From Sipunculus nudus (Eukaryota; Annelida; Sipuncula; Golfingiida; Sipunculidae): a stretch of DNA of 64,000 bases. The notes below the pieces were generated by a model, which had not been told where the DNA came from, did no database searches, and saw only the letters and a program-made list of their open reading frames with translations. The stretch covers positions 49,352,695 to 49,416,694 of the forward strand of contig CM049316.1 in NCBI GenBank assembly GCA_026874595.1. Direction: 5' to 3'. The position numbers and the translations under genes are program-made. Below, one piece after another: positions 33,849 to 46,956 of the stretch (positions within the stretch are counted from its first letter, which is position 1; each line of letters starts with the position of its first letter).

Positions 33849-36800
33849 AGCGAACCTGTGAGCTTATGCGATGGTGTGGCGTGGTCCGGCGTCCGTCGTC
33901 TGTACATTAACCTATATTATCTTGAAAACGGCAAGAATTAGCATCACGAAATTTTATGCAGAAAATTAGTCATCTTAAAAACTCTATCGGATTTTGCTCA
34001 TTTTTTGGCTAATTGCATTTTCTTAGATTTTATAGGGAAAAAGCTGAAAAAGCTTTAAAAATCTTCTCCGAAAAAGTTCAGCCAAATTGTCCAATATTTC
34101 ACAGAAATGATTCTTGGAACAATCTCTCTCAAGTTTGTTTGATTGGTTTAAGTTCGGTGATTTTTGGCCAAGTTACAAAAAAGCATACTAAAATTACCAT
34201 CTCAGAAATGGCTGGAGCTATCATCACCAAATTTTATGCCAATGTTGGTCACATGAGTCATGTCAGAAATTGAGGTATTGGTGGTGCCACCTTCATCGGC
34301 CTTTTTTGTACGGGGGTCACGGTGCTTGTATCAAACTGACTGCTACAAAAAACTTCTTCTCTGAAACCATATGGCCAAATTGTTTAATATCGCACAGAAA
34401 TGATCCCAGGGTAGTGCTTTCTGAAGTTTGTTCAAATGGTCTTAGTTCAGTGACTTTTGGCTGAGTTACGTTAAGCTGAATTTAGTCATATGTCATAACA
34501 ACCCATTTTAGCTCAGTGGCTACAAAGAACTTCTTCTCAAAAACCACTGGGCCAAATTCAAGTTTGTTCAAATGGTTTTGGTTCAGTAATTTTTGGCTGA
34601 GTTATGGGAAGCTTAACTTAGCCATTTTGCTGTATTTTCACACATGAGTTATAAACCTGCAAAACGTTTTTGACTGACGCCACTGAGACCAGTTTGTTTA
34701 ATATTTTAATGGTATAATCCCCGGAATAATTCTTATAATAATTGTCTTTTATGGTTCCATAGAATGAATTTTGGCTGAATTATAAAGATTGAATTGAGTC
34801 ATTTTACCATATGTTAGCTGTGTGAAGCAGATACATGTAGCCTGGCACCAGTTTATCAGCATCTGTTACTTCATGCCTCTAGACATTTAGATTTCAGGTT
34901 ATCTATGTTTAATATTGACAAGAATGTTTTTTAAAAGCTTTTAAAAAATGTAGATTTATGATTTTAGATATTCCTCATGCCAGGCAATGTTTACAATCAC
35001 AGGTATACAGCTCTCTGTGGGTATATAAAGACGGCTGTACATGGATTATAAATAATTGGTATCCATACTCAACTTTATTCAAGATTTTGCCATCAGTGAG
35101 ATGTATCTGTATTATAATTTTGCATTCAATATGCATCTGTAGTAATTTTAAGCGAACCTGTGAGCTAATGCGATGGTTTGGCATCCTCTGTCATCGTTTT
35201 TCACCCATACTTTTTCGAAAATAACTGGAGCTAGTATCATGAAATTTAATGCAAAATATTAGCCATCTGAAAAACTCTGCATTTTCTTAGATTTTATAGA
35301 GAAAAAGCTAAAAAACCTTTAAAAATATTCTCCTACGAAACAGTCAAGCCAAATTGTTCAATATTTCACAGAAATAATCTTTTATACCATGTCTCTCAAG
35401 TTTGTTCGAATGGTTCAAGTTAGGTGAATTTTGGCTGAGTTACAGGTAGTTAAACTTAGCTAACTGTCCAAAAAGCATACTAAAATGACAATCTTTAGAA
35501 ACAGCCGGAGCTATCATCACCAAATTTTATGCCAGTGTTGGTCACATGAGTCATATATGAAATTCAGGTATTGGTGGCGCCACCTGCATTGACCTTTTTT
35601 GTACGGGGGTCATTGGTCATCTGTACATTAACCCATCATTTCTCATGAATAGCAGGAGCTACCATCCCTAGATTTTATGCAATAATCTCTCACATATCAA
35701 ATTTTGTGGGATTCAGCTTATTTTTTTGCTATATGCATTTACTTAGATTTTATAGGGAAAAAGCTGGAAAACTTTTTAGTCTTCTTCTTGTAAACGGTCC
35801 AGCCAAATTGTTCAATATTTAACAAAAATGATCCCAGAGGCAAGCCCTCTTAAATTTGTTCAAATGTTTTGCATTTGATGAATTTTAGTGGTGTTACACG
35901 AATTTGAACAGTCAATTAAACATACTGACATAGTAATCCTGGAACAACAGAAGCCAGCATTACCAAGTATTGTGCAAATGTTGGTCACATGACTCATATT
36001 TGAAGTTGCAGATTTTGTGGTGCCACCTACATTGACCTGTTTTTTATGGGCCAAAACCTCATAATTTTAGCCTCTTTCAGCTTAAAATGTTTATGGTGAA
36101 ACTGTCAAGTTGAATCGTTCAATTTTTCAAAAGAATTATCCTAGGACATGGTTCTTTCAATTATATCAGAAAAGCTTAAGTTGGTCTTATGGCCATTATT
36201 ATGTCTATTAAACTAAGGACTGCAAAACTGTTCTTCTACAAAATTATTGTTTCAATTATAACTTCTGTTACATTGCACAAAAATTATTCTTAGGTGGCCT
36301 TTGTTCAAGTTTACATGAATGATTTTTGGCAGAATTATTGGACCTTTAACAATGAAAGGACTGCATCTTTTATTATTCTAGATATTTTTATAAAAATTTT
36401 TTGAATATGATAGCTTGAAAAAAAGGCATTTTAGCCAAAGTCTTTCAGTATGTGTAAACAGATTTACCAACAGGCCAAGATTGTGTTTGTATCTTTTAAT
36501 AGGTTGAGAAACTGCCAACTGTTTCAGATTTTGCAACAGATCAAGAGTTCATTCAGTGCAGCCAGATATAGGTCAAGAGTTCAGTCAGTGCAGCCAAGCA
36601 CAAGGCATGTGAACACTGCATGGGTGACATGTGAACACCTCATGGCCACCATGTGATCACCTCATGGGTGTCATGCCCCTCAGGGCTGCATGAGGACTAC
36701 CAACTGTGTCAGATTATGCAACAGGTCAAGAGTTCACTCAGTGCAGCCAGGTACAGGTCAAAAGTTCACTCAGTCTAGCCAGGTGCAGGTCATGAGTTCA

Positions 36801-37299
36801 CTTAGTGCAGTAGCCTGAGCCAGCAAATTGGTCACAGTTCGCTTGGGGCAACTGCCTTTCTCACCTAAGCCTGGTCAGCCCCATGCATCAGACTCAGGGT
36901 AAGTTTGATGTATTGGCCTGATATTTTGACCTGTCTATGTGTCTTTGATGGCTTTCTCGTTCACAAGACAGGTGTTGCCACCTACAATGACTTTTGCACA
37001 GTGTATGCACCTGCTTATTTCTACAGAGGAATTTGATATATCAGCCTGAAATGGGGCATATGTATATATCTCTGATAGCTTTGTTGTATACAAGACTGGG
37101 GGTGCCAGGTACAATCATTTTTGTGTTGTGTGCACCCATGCCAGAATTTCAGCAGTGATGTTTGTGTAATTGTTTCTTATTGAAAATGTTTAGTACTTGA
37201 ATCGTTCATATACATGAGAAGTAATGGTCCATCATTGAAGCATTATACTTGGTGTATTTCCCAATGCACAGGTTCGCACTAGGCCTGTAGGCCTTGTTT
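33849..37299 (+). mobile_element. Family C element, complete, with a second C 5' end inside
   Basis: 5' end AGCGAACCTGTGAGCTTATG, then GTCCGGCGTCCGTCGTC. The core repeats a module of roughly 300 bp (CCAAATTGTCCAATATTTCA, CAAGTTTGTT.AAATGGTTT, TTTTGGC.GAGTTAC). A second 5' end (AGCGAACCTGTGAGCTAATG) is at 35151. The 3' part has a CAGGTCAAGAGTTCA minisatellite (36530-36830) and a worn F-type unit. The 3' end is CACAGGTTCGCACT, hairpin AGGCCTGTAGGCCT, TGTTT. It sits in A1 in the CAATTTTT..ATAAAAACC tract; the uninterrupted form is at 14716-14735. Confidence 0.85.
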
Positions 37300-39026
37300 A
37301 ATAAAAACCTATTTCCACACTTCAGGACTGCCTAATATCAAAACTACTCATCTGTTTTTCCTCATATTTACCATTAATACTCCCCTATATAGTTCCTATG
37401 TACATGCCAGAAATTAGGTCTGTATTATATAATTTGAAAAAGGTATGGGCTCAAACATAATGCATTTTGTAAAAAATCAGGAAAGATATTTGATCACTTA
37501 ACACAAAACACGTTAAAGCTATGGACTTTTTTCCCCAGTAATATAACTTTTATTAATCAAAATTAAATTGTTTACCCAAAATTAGATCAAAATCTTTTAA
37601 ATTTTTTTAAATATTAACAAAAATAAAAAATTGGTACCTTAAATTTTGCCCAACTTTGACCATGGCATGTTTTTTTCCTGTAAGTACTGTGGATTTAATT
37701 TTCACAGCATGTTTTTGTTAGCATTTTGTCTGGTAACACCAAGAATTTGAAACCAGTTGATCAAAAACTGTAGATTTTATTCAGGTTTTCAAGCACCATG
37801 TAACATATTATTTACATCAAGCTAGTTTTATGCAGTTTGCAAGAGCTCAGCTCCCCAGCTTGAACTCTCAGTTCCTAAAATTTGGCATACAATAGATGTC
37901 TCCAAAATCCCCTACCATGCCAAGAATTTGGTCACTAGGACTTAATACCTTCGAGATATTAATGAAAATCTTCATTTTTCCATTAAAAACCCATTGTTAC
38001 ACTTCAAGACTGCCTGATATCAAAACCACTGATCTGACTTCAATCATATATAATATACATATTTTTCTATACATTCTCTATGCACATGCCAGAAATGATG
38101 TCAGTATTGGGTAATTGTTTTAAGTTATGGGCCCAAACATAATGCACTTTGTAAAAAATCAAGAAATATATTTACTCCCTTGACAAGAGGATTGCTGAAG
38201 CTGGTGATTTTTTTGTCAGGGATGTAACATTATTTTATCAAGATTCAATTGAATACCCAAAATTAGTTCTTAATTTTTCAAATTTTATAAGTTATTAGTA
38301 TAAATATAAAATTAGTACCTTAAATTTTGCCAAAATTTGACCATGGCACGTTTGTTTCCTGTGAGCACTGTTGATATAATTTTCTTATCATGTACACATG
38401 AGGATTTCAGCTTTTTAGTTTAGAAAGCTGAAAAAAATTGGCCAAAAATTGTAGCTTTTATTTATGTTTTTATGAGACCATGTCAGACCTTAGCTCTCCC
38501 CAGCCCCTTTTGAGTCACCTGTATGTTGACCTTGTTGACCTTTCATCAAATTATGCACGCTTGACGCGAGGCATACACTGGGGCAGCCAGGCAGCTAATG
38601 GCCAGCCACAGTTGATCCAGGTGTCCAACCCAACTCATCTAGTGGTTTTAACTAACAACATAACAATAAACAATAAATTAATAAATTTTTATTGGTTTTT
38701 AATAACAAATTAAAGAAGAATAGAAAATGAATTTGTTAGTTGAAAATAACAGGAAATTAACTTGCAGTTACTGATGATGGTATCGATTGATAGAATGTCA
38801 CATATTCCAAATAACACCATGCAGTCACCTATGGTATATTTCAGTTCAATTTTAATGATAAAAAAATAAATCATATTATTCATTACTAAGCATTAGGAAG
38901 GCATATGAAGGAAATTAATGATAGACAAAGATGCAGTTGATAATATTAATCTAGATTCCTGCTGTGTCTAGTGTGTACATTGATGTAAAATTAGTCCAAA
39001 ATGAATATATTACATTCACTTTTTTT
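37300..39026 (+). mobile_element. Family A1 core resumed after C
   Basis: Continues the A1 host from ATAAAAACCTATTTCCACAC through the second core block (37880-38170) and the AGACCATGTCAGACC..CAGCC stretch. It matches 14716-16440 and 59055-60470 closely. The frame at 38438-38713 is a repeat frame shared with those copies. Confidence 0.85.
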
Positions 39027-40010
39027 ATGCCCCCGCCACGAAGTGGCCGGGGCATATAGTTTTACCCATGTCCGTCATTCTGTCATTCCGAAATCAAACA
39101 GTTGTACGGACTTTTTTTCGCAATGCCTGCAGATATTGGCCTGATTTTTGGTGTGTGAGCAGATAATGACCAGTTACAGATCGAGTTTGCGTTTCGTCCC
39201 AGTTGACCTACTTTTGACTGTTTTACGGCTCCTAAACGTAGAAAATTTAATGAAAAATAGAAATTTTCATGACAAATACACATGTACGGACTTTTTTCGC
39301 AATGCCTGCAGATATTGGCCTGATTTTTGGTGTGTGGGCAGATAATGACCAGTTACAGATTGAGTTCACGTTTTGTCCCAGTTGACCTACTTTTGACCGT
39401 TTGACGGTGCTCTAACATAGAAAATTTCATAAAAAAAGTGCACATGTATGGACTTTTTTTCATAGTGCCTGCAGATACGGGCTTGATTTTTGGTGTGTAG
39501 GCAGATAATGACCAGTTACAGATTGAGTTCTTGTTTTGTCCCAGTTGACCTACTTTTGACCATTTGACTGCTCCTGAACATAGAAAGTTTCATGAAAAAT
39601 AGAAATTTTCATAATAAATGCATATGTACTGACATTTTTTCCTCAATGCCTGCAGATACCACCCTGAATTTTTATGTGTGGGCAGATAATGACAGTTACA
39701 GATCGAGTTCGTGTTTCGTCCTGGTTGACCTACTGTTGATTGTTTTATGGCTCCTAAACATTGAAAATTTCATGAAAGACAGAAATTTTTATGGAAAATG
39801 CACATGTATGGACTTTTTTTCACAATGCCTGCATATACTGGCATGATTTTTGGTGTGTTGCTTGATAATGACCCGTTACAGATCGAGTTTGCATTTTGCC
39901 CTTGTTGACCTACTTTTGACCATATGACACCTGAAAATTTTTCAAAATTTTACAAATGTTTCTAATTTGCCCCAGGCGGGGGCATTCGTGTCGTTCCGAC
40001 ACATCTAGTT
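39027..40010 (+). mobile_element. Family B element, complete reference copy
   Basis: 5' hairpin ATGCCCCCGCCACGAAGTGG continuing to GGGGCAT (13-bp stem, one mismatch), then a GTCCGTCATTCTGTCATTCC tract. About five core units of roughly 165-180 bp follow. The 3' end is GGCGGGGGCAT, the exact reverse complement of the first 11 bases, then hairpin GTGTCGTTCCGACAC, then ATCTAGTT. Length is 984 bp. The organisation matches the pearl/CvA-type elements known from bivalves. Confidence 0.9.
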
Positions 40011-40055
40011 TTATCATATATAACAGCTGAGCGCAGTGACCCATGGGTCCCTTGT

Positions 40056-40780
40056 GTGACAGGTGGCGCCACCTACATTCAGGTTTACTCTGCAGACATC
40101 CAAGCTCATATCTCGGGAACCATTTGACCGATTGGGCCAAAATTTTGCATGTGTACAGATCTCACATAGCTCTTCATCATACACAAAACTGGTGGCGCCA
40201 CCCGCAACCACTTATGCACAGTGTCCATCTGTTCATCTGCCTTGGGATAAAATCACTCATATCTCAGCAGTGGTTTGACTTATCCACCTGAAATTTTGCA
40301 GGTTTATACATCCTGGACAGCTTTCTCTATTTTTTGACAGGTGGTGCCTACTTCATTCAGGTTTACTATGCAGACATCCAAGCTCATATCACGGGAACCA
40401 TTTGACCGATTGGGCAAAAATTTTGCATGTGTACAGATCTCACATAGCTCTAATCATAGGCAAAACTGATGGCGCCACCTGCAACCACTTATGCACAGCG
40501 TCCATCTGTTCATCTGCCGTGGGATAAAATCACTCATATCTCAGCAGTTGTTTCACTTGCCCACCTGAAATTTTCCAGGTTTATACATCCTGGACAATTT
40601 TTTCGATTTTATGACAGGTGGCACCACCTACATTCACGTTTACACTGCAGACATCCATGCTAATATGCAACACACCTCACTCTATTCCCCTTGCCACTTA
40701 ATCCATGCCTCACTTCACCCGTCCCACTCTGATTTCTGTGGATACACATATAGTCGCTTGTCAACTACCCATATTCTAGT
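40056..40780 (+). mobile_element. F-type array, right part, with family F 3' end
   Basis: Two more array units, then CACTCTGATTTCTGTGGATA, CACATATAGTCGCTTGTCAA and CTACCCATATTCTAGTTTT. This is the same terminus as 45780-45821, so the array belongs to an F element whose 5' part is missing or replaced by E. Confidence 0.8.
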
Positions 40781-40946
40781 TTTAAAATGTCCTAGTCTGA
40801 ATCTTGCAGGTCCGAAATGTCCATTTTGCTGAAATCATTAAAAGGACTTAGGACTTAAAAGGATCAATATTAAATTTAAAAAATAAACCTCAATTCATAC
40901 TCCCAAACTTTGCACAGGTTCGCATTAGGCCTGTAGGCCTTGTTTT
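40781..40946 (+). mobile_element. Family C 3' end
   Basis: AT-rich tail, then GCACAGGTTCGCATT, the hairpin AGGCCTGTAGGCCT and TGTTTT. It probably closes the C-like element whose body appears at 32035-32668, with F inserted in it. Confidence 0.65.
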
Positions 40947-42196
40947 AAAATCAGAAAATATATTTACTCCCCTAACATGAGAATTGCTGAAGCTGAAGAC
41001 TTTTTTTTAGGAATATAACTTTATTTAATAAGTTTCAATTGTTTACCCAAAATTAGATCTGAATTTTGCAAATATTTCAAGTTATTAGCATAAATAAAAA
41101 ATCAATCAATTTAAAATCAAATTAAATTTTGTCCAACTTTGGTAATGGCACATTTTTTCCCTGTAAGCAATGTTGATTTAATTTTCACAGCCTATATACA
41201 TAAGGATTTATATGAAATTTTAAAGGAATTGATTGAAAAGAGTACACCATGTCAAGTGTTGTTTATATCTAGCCCACCTAGTAGTACAGCCTTCACTTGC
41301 ATTATGTAACCCACCCGAGGCAGCTTGCCATGGCTCAGCTTGGCCACTACTCACAGGCTTCCCCTCTGCCCTGCACTCCCCCCCCCCCCCCCCCATGGTG
41401 CATTACTAGATGAATGTTATAATTTTCTGTATTTCATTTTATTCTTGGCTATGCAATGCTACATTTTAGATTTTGTATTTACCACCAGGGTAACAGTGAT
41501 TAAAGTGCACATTTAATTGTGTCCACAAAGTGGTGTATTGCTGTGAAAGTGTGGATGTTCATCAGATAAGTAATTCCATACTTGAGAAGAGTAAAAACTT
41601 CACCAAGTGTGAAATTGACTATTAATTCCAGTAATAAATTATAGCTTAGATTGTAATTGGCATAATGATATTGTTTGTCCCTCATTCAACCAACAGTGTG
41701 TATAATTTATTTGAAAAGATGTTTTTATTCTACCAAATTTACTGAATCTTTTATTTTATATCGGTGAATAACAAGATTAAGCATGTACTGAAAACTACAA
41801 TGTGCAAAACTTTTTAATAGTGATTCAGGGAATAATCTTGTAGATGCCTTGTGGCATTATTTTCTTTTAAATTTAGTTTAAACATTTGTGATTTAAAGAT
41901 AATAAAAAAATATATGTGTATGCATAATATGACCCAATATAAGCTACACTCTGGATATATGATGATTGCAACTTAGAATTCTAATATTTTAACTTATATT
42001 TTCAGTTTTTTTAATACAAATTTATAAAACTTGTAAATAAAAAAAATTAATCAGATAAAAAAATTATTTTAATGGAAAAAGTGGATATGCTTAAATAATA
42101 GGCTTATATATAAAAACTTAAATGCATTATTCCCTTGAAAGTGAAAGAAAGGTATTAGTCCATTCTGTCCACTGGCCTGACCATCTGTAAATTTTT
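40947..42196 (+). mobile_element. Family A1 interior
   Basis: A1 motifs in order (AATATATTTACTCCCCTAAC, TTGATTTAATTTTCACAGC, CCCACCTAGTAGTACAGCC, a C17 run at 41378-41394, CTCCCTCATTCAACCAACA-like motif). It is interrupted by the A2 5' end in the run AAATTTTT. Confidence 0.7.
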
Positions 42197-45100
42197 AGCT
42201 CAGCTAACTGTAAGTCATCTGAGCTATAGCGATCACTCTTTGTCCGTCGTCCGGCCGGCCATCCGGCCGTCTGTCCGTTAACAAGGCACAAATTGTAACC
42301 ACTGGACCTGGAATCTTCTTACTTTACATCCAGACAGGTCCATGAAAAATCTCCTTGGAAACCTGAAATTAGGTCTCTGTTACCCATATCCTTCGAGCTA
42401 TGGGGCCCCAAAGTATCCCCCCAGAATAGTAAAAAATTTCATACAAAAACTTCAATATCTCATTAACTACATCACTGATGGTCATGATTTTTGGCATACA
42501 CATTGATCATGAAATGTTCCATCAGTTCCTGCAGACTGACGCCACCTGTATTTTTTTATTTTTTACGAATTTTTTTCTCTATTTTTGAGATCTTTAAAAA
42601 TGTGTACATTTGTTAACAGGGCACAAATCGTAAAGACTGGACCTTGAATCTTCATTCTTGACATTCTAAGAGACTTATGAAAAGTGTCCATGGAAACCAG
42701 AAATTAGGTCTCTGTTACCCATATCCTTCGAGCTTTGGGGCCCCAAAGTACCCCCCAGAAAAGTCAAAAATTTCATACAAAAACTTCAATATCTCATTTA
42801 CTACTTGACTGATGGTCATGATTTTTTGCATACGTATTGATCATGAGATGTTCCATCACTTCCTGCAGACTGGTGGCGCCACCTGAATTTTTCAATTTTT
42901 TACGAATTTAAAAATGTGAACAGCTGTTAACAGGGCACAAATCATAAAGACTGGACCTAGAATCTTCATTCTTGACACACTGAGAGGTCCATAAAAAGTC
43001 TGCATGGAAACCTGAAATGAGGTCTCTGTTACCCATATCCTTTGAGCTATGTGGGGCTCCTATAACCCCCCCAGAATAATGGAAAATTTGATAAAAACAA
43101 ACTGCAACATCTCAATAACTACAACACTGATGGTCATGATTTTTGGCATACATATTGATCAAGAGGTGTTTCATCAGTACCTGCAGACTGGTGGTGCCAC
43201 CTGTATTTTTTCAAATTTTCACAATTTTTTTTCTCTATTTTCGAGACCTTTCAGGATGTAGTTATCTGTCAACAGGGTACAAATCATAAGGACTGGACCT
43301 AGAATCTTCATTGTTGACACACAGGGAGACCCATGATAAGTCTCCATGGACACCTGAAATTAGGTCTCTGTTACCCATATCCTTTGAGCTATGGCACTCC
43401 AAAGTACAGCTCAGAATAATGGAAAATTTGATACAAAAGCTGAAGTATCTGAACAACTAATGCAGAGATCACCATAATTGTTTGCATGGATATTGATCAT
43501 GGAGTGTTTCATGAGTTTCCGCAGCCAGGTGGCACCACCTGTATTTGTTCGGGTTTTTTTACGAATTTTTTCTCTATTTTTGAGACCTCTAAAAATGTGA
43601 ACATCTGTTAACAGGGCACAAATCGTAAAGACTGGACCTAGAATCTTCATTCTTGACTTTCTGAGAGACCTATGAAAAGTCTCCATGGAAACCAAAAATT
43701 AGGTCTCTGTTACCCATATCCTTCGAGCTATGGGGCCCAAAGTACCCCCCAGAATAGTGAAAAATTTCATACAAAAACTTCAATATCTCATTAACTACAT
43801 CACTGATGGTCATGATTTTTGGCATACATATTGATCATGAGATGTTTCATCAGTTTCTGCTACCTGGGTACACCACCTCTATTTTTTCGATTTTTTACAA
43901 ATTTTTTTCTTTATTTTTGAGACCTCTTAAAATGTGAACATCTGTTAACAGGGCACAAATCATAACAACTGGACCTAGAATCTTCATTCTTTACACACAG
44001 GGAGACCCATGTAAAGTGCCTGTGGAAACTTAAAATTAGGTCTCTGTTACCCATATCCTTCAAGCTATATAAGTATCCCTCAGAATAATGGACAATTTGA
44101 TACAAAAGCTGAAGTATCTGAACAACTAATGGGGAGATCACCATCATTTTTTGCATGGATATTGATGTTTGTAAGTGTTTTTATTAGTTTCTGCAGACTG
44201 GTGGAGCCACCAGTATTTTTGTACCCGCCAAAATGAAGTTTTGTGGATACTATGTTTTTGACCGGGTTCCTCCGCCGTTGCCGCGTTCATTTCCAGAGAG
44301 CTCCTCTGGGACTTGATTTTATCAGCTTTCCAAGCTCATATCTTGGGAACCGTTTGACTGATCAGGAAATAAAATTTATACTAATGTAGCCCTATAACAT
44401 ACACAAAAAATGGTGGCGCCACCTGTAACCATGTTTGCACAGTGTCCATCTGTTCATCTGCCTTTGGTTAAAATCACTCATATCTCTGCAGTGAATTGAC
44501 TAATTCACCTGAAATTCGGCATGCGTATACATCCTGGATAGCTTTCTTGATTTTATGACAGGTGGCGCCACCTACATTCTCATTCACGCTGATGACATCC
44601 AAGCTCATATTTCGGGAACCATTTGACCGATCGGGCCAAAATTTTGCATGTATATAGATCTAACATAGCTCTTTATCATACGCTAAACTGGTGGCGCCAC
44701 CTGCAACCATTTTTGCACAGCGTCTGTCTGTTTGTCTGCCATGCAATAATGTCACTCATATCTCGGCAGTGGTTTGACATATCTGCCTAAAATTTTGCAG
44801 TTTTATACATCCTGGATAGCTTTCTTGATTTTATGACAGGTGGCACCACCTACATTCACGTTCACGCTGATGACATCCAAGCTCATATCTCGGGAACCGT
44901 TTGACCGATCGGGCCAAAATTTTGCATGTGGATAGATCTAACATAGCTCTTTATCATACACAAAACTGGTGGCACCACCTGCAACCATTTTTGCACAGCG
45001 TCTGTCTGTTTGTCTGCCGTGCAATAAAGTCACTCACATCTTGGCAGTGGTTTGACATATCTGCCTAAAATTTTGCAGTTATATACATCCTGGATAGCTT

Positions 45101-46002
45101 ACTTGATTTTATGACTGGTGGCGCCACCTTTATTCTAGTTTATGCTGCAGACATCCAAGCTCATATCTCGGGAACCGTTTGAACGATTGGGCCAAAATTT
45201 TGCATGTGAATAGATCTCACATAGGTCTTTATCATACACAAAACTGGAGGGGCCACCTGCAACCATTTTTGCACATTTTGCACAGCGTCTGTCTGTTGGT
45301 CCGCCGTTGCCTAAAATCACTCATTTCTCTGTAGTGGTTTGACATAACTGCCTAAAATTTTGCAGGTTTATACATCCTGGATAGCTTTCTTGATTTTATG
45401 ACAGGTGGCGCCACCTACATTCTAGTTAACGCTGCACACATCCAAGCTAATATCTCAGGAACCATTTGACCAATTGGGCCAAAATTGTGCTTGTGTTTAG
45501 ATCTCACATAGGTCTTTATCATACACAAAACTGCAACCATTTTTGCACAGCGTCTGTCTGTTTGTCTGCCATGGGCTAAAATCACTCATATCCATGTAGT
45601 GGTTTGACTTTTCTGCCTAAAATTTTGCATATGTATACAACTTGGACAGCTTTCTGGATTTGTGGTAGGTTGCACAACCTACATACACATTTAGGCTGCA
45701 GACATCCATGCTAATATGCAATATACCTCACTCTGTTTCCCCTTGCCACTCAATCCATGCCTCACTTCACTCTGATTTTGGCAGATACACGTAGTCACTT
45801 GTCGGCTACCCGTATTCTAGTTTTTAAAGTTTACACATTTTTTCTCTATTTTTCAGATATATAAATACAGACTAAATCTTGGCCTGTCGGTTAATCTGTT
45901 TGATGCATCAGTTGAATGGGAATCTACCATTCTGATGATAAAATTTCCTTTTGTAAATCTCTTCCCAGTCAGCTGAGCATCATGACCCATGGGTCACTTG
46001 TT
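42197..46002 (+). mobile_element. Family A2 element hosting an F element
   Basis: 5' end AGCTCAGCTAACTGTAAGTC, then TCCGTCGTCCGGCCGGCC. About six A2 units of 320-330 bp follow, then an F insertion at 44221-45821, a short resumed A2 tail, and the 3' end AGCTGAGCATCATGACCCAT with GGGTCACTTGTT. The resumed tail (GTTTACACATTTTTTCTC..) aligns with the uninterrupted copy at 12331-12350. Confidence 0.9.
44221..45821 (+). mobile_element. Family F element, complete
   Basis: The 5' end starts GTACCCGCCAAAATGAAGTT and continues to TTGTGGATAC, a hairpin with a stem of about 13 bp. The core has about five array units of roughly 280 bp, each with GGTGGCGCCACC or one change. The 3' end is TTTTGGCAGATAC (reverse complement of the 5' start, with changes), a GTAGTCACTTGTCGGCTAC hairpin, then CCGTATTCTAGTTTTT. 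Flanks are GTATTTTT on the left and TTTTAAAG on the right. The frame at 45135-45320 is a repeat frame. Confidence 0.9.
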
Positions 46003-46483
46003 TTCTCTAGTTTTAAGATCTTAAAGATGTGGTTATTTGTCAACAGGGTACAAATTGTAACAACTGGACCTAGAATCTTCATTCTTGTCATGCAAGGAGG
46101 CCCATGAAAAGTGTCTGTTAAAAACCTGAAATTAGGTCTCTGTTACCAATATCCTCCAAGCTATAGGACTCCCAAAGTATCCCTCAGAATAATGGAAAAT
46201 TTGATACAAAAGCTGAAGTATTTGAACAACTAATGGAGAGACCACCATGCTTCTTTGCATGGATATTGACCATTAAGTGTTTTTATTAGTTTCTGCAGAC
46301 TGGTGGATCCACCTGTATTTTTTTTTATTTTTTTCTCTATTTTTTAGACAGACACAATCTCAGCTTGTTGGTTAATCTGTTTGATGCTTCAGTTGAATGG
46401 GTATCTACCATTCTGATGATAAAATTTCCTTTTGCAAATCTCTTCCCAGTCAGCTGAGCATCATGACCCATGGGTCACTTGTT
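46003..46483 (+). mobile_element. Second A2 3' end directly downstream
   Basis: Begins in the A2 interior (TTTTCTCTAGTTTTAAGATC) and ends with a second, almost identical terminus (CAGCTGAGCATCATGACCCA, TGGGTCACTTGTT) 481 bp after the first. There is no 5' end of its own. Confidence 0.8.
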
Positions 46484-46947
46484 TTATATTTACCATAAAT
46501 ATGTACATGCAAGAATTAGGTCAGTATTACATAATTTATAAAAGTTATTGGCCCTTACTTAATTCACTTAGTAAAAAATCAGGAAAGATATTTACCAATT
46601 TAACATGATTATTGTTTTGTCAGGTATATAACTTTATTTAATCAAGGTTCAAATGTATACCCAAAATTAGATCTGAATTTTGTGAATTTTTTAAGTTTTA
46701 ATAAGTTATTAGTATAAAATCAGTACATTAAATTTTGCCAAACTTTGACTATGGCACATTTTTTCTGTAAGAACATTAAATCTGTAAAATTCTGAAATTT
46801 GAAATTAAAAGCTAAAAAAAATTGGCTAGTTATTGAAGTTTTTTCGGAGGCTCTGTTGTATTTATTTGCATTGTCAAACTCCAGGCCACCCACATCTGGT
46901 CACTACAGCCCTGCCTTGGTAACCTTAATTTTGGTCGAGCACCCCTG
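46484..46947 (+). mobile_element. Family A1 interior, left flank of TIR-2
   Basis: A1 sequence from TATTTACCATAAATATGTAC to the GTCACTACAGCC..CACCCCTG tract. It matches 13880-14395 and breaks at CACCCCTG. The A1 copy at 14393 continues with CTGTGACAGGTGTACAG, which is found again at 54439. Confidence 0.8.
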
Positions 46948-46956
46948 CTCCCTTAC

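Larger units (their letters stand above)
33639..40055 (+). mobile_element. Family A1 element hosting C and B insertions
   Basis: 5' hairpin at 33639 and (TCCG)n. The 3' end is CAGCTGAGCGCAGTGACCCA followed by TGGGTCCCTTGT at 40055. It sits inside the F-type array; removal restores the array word CTATTTTTTGACAGGTGGCG. Its own sequence is 33639-33848, 37300-39026 and 40011-40055; the rest is a C element and a B element. The A1 tail just before the terminus carries an internal deletion compared with 16470-17090. Confidence 0.9.
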
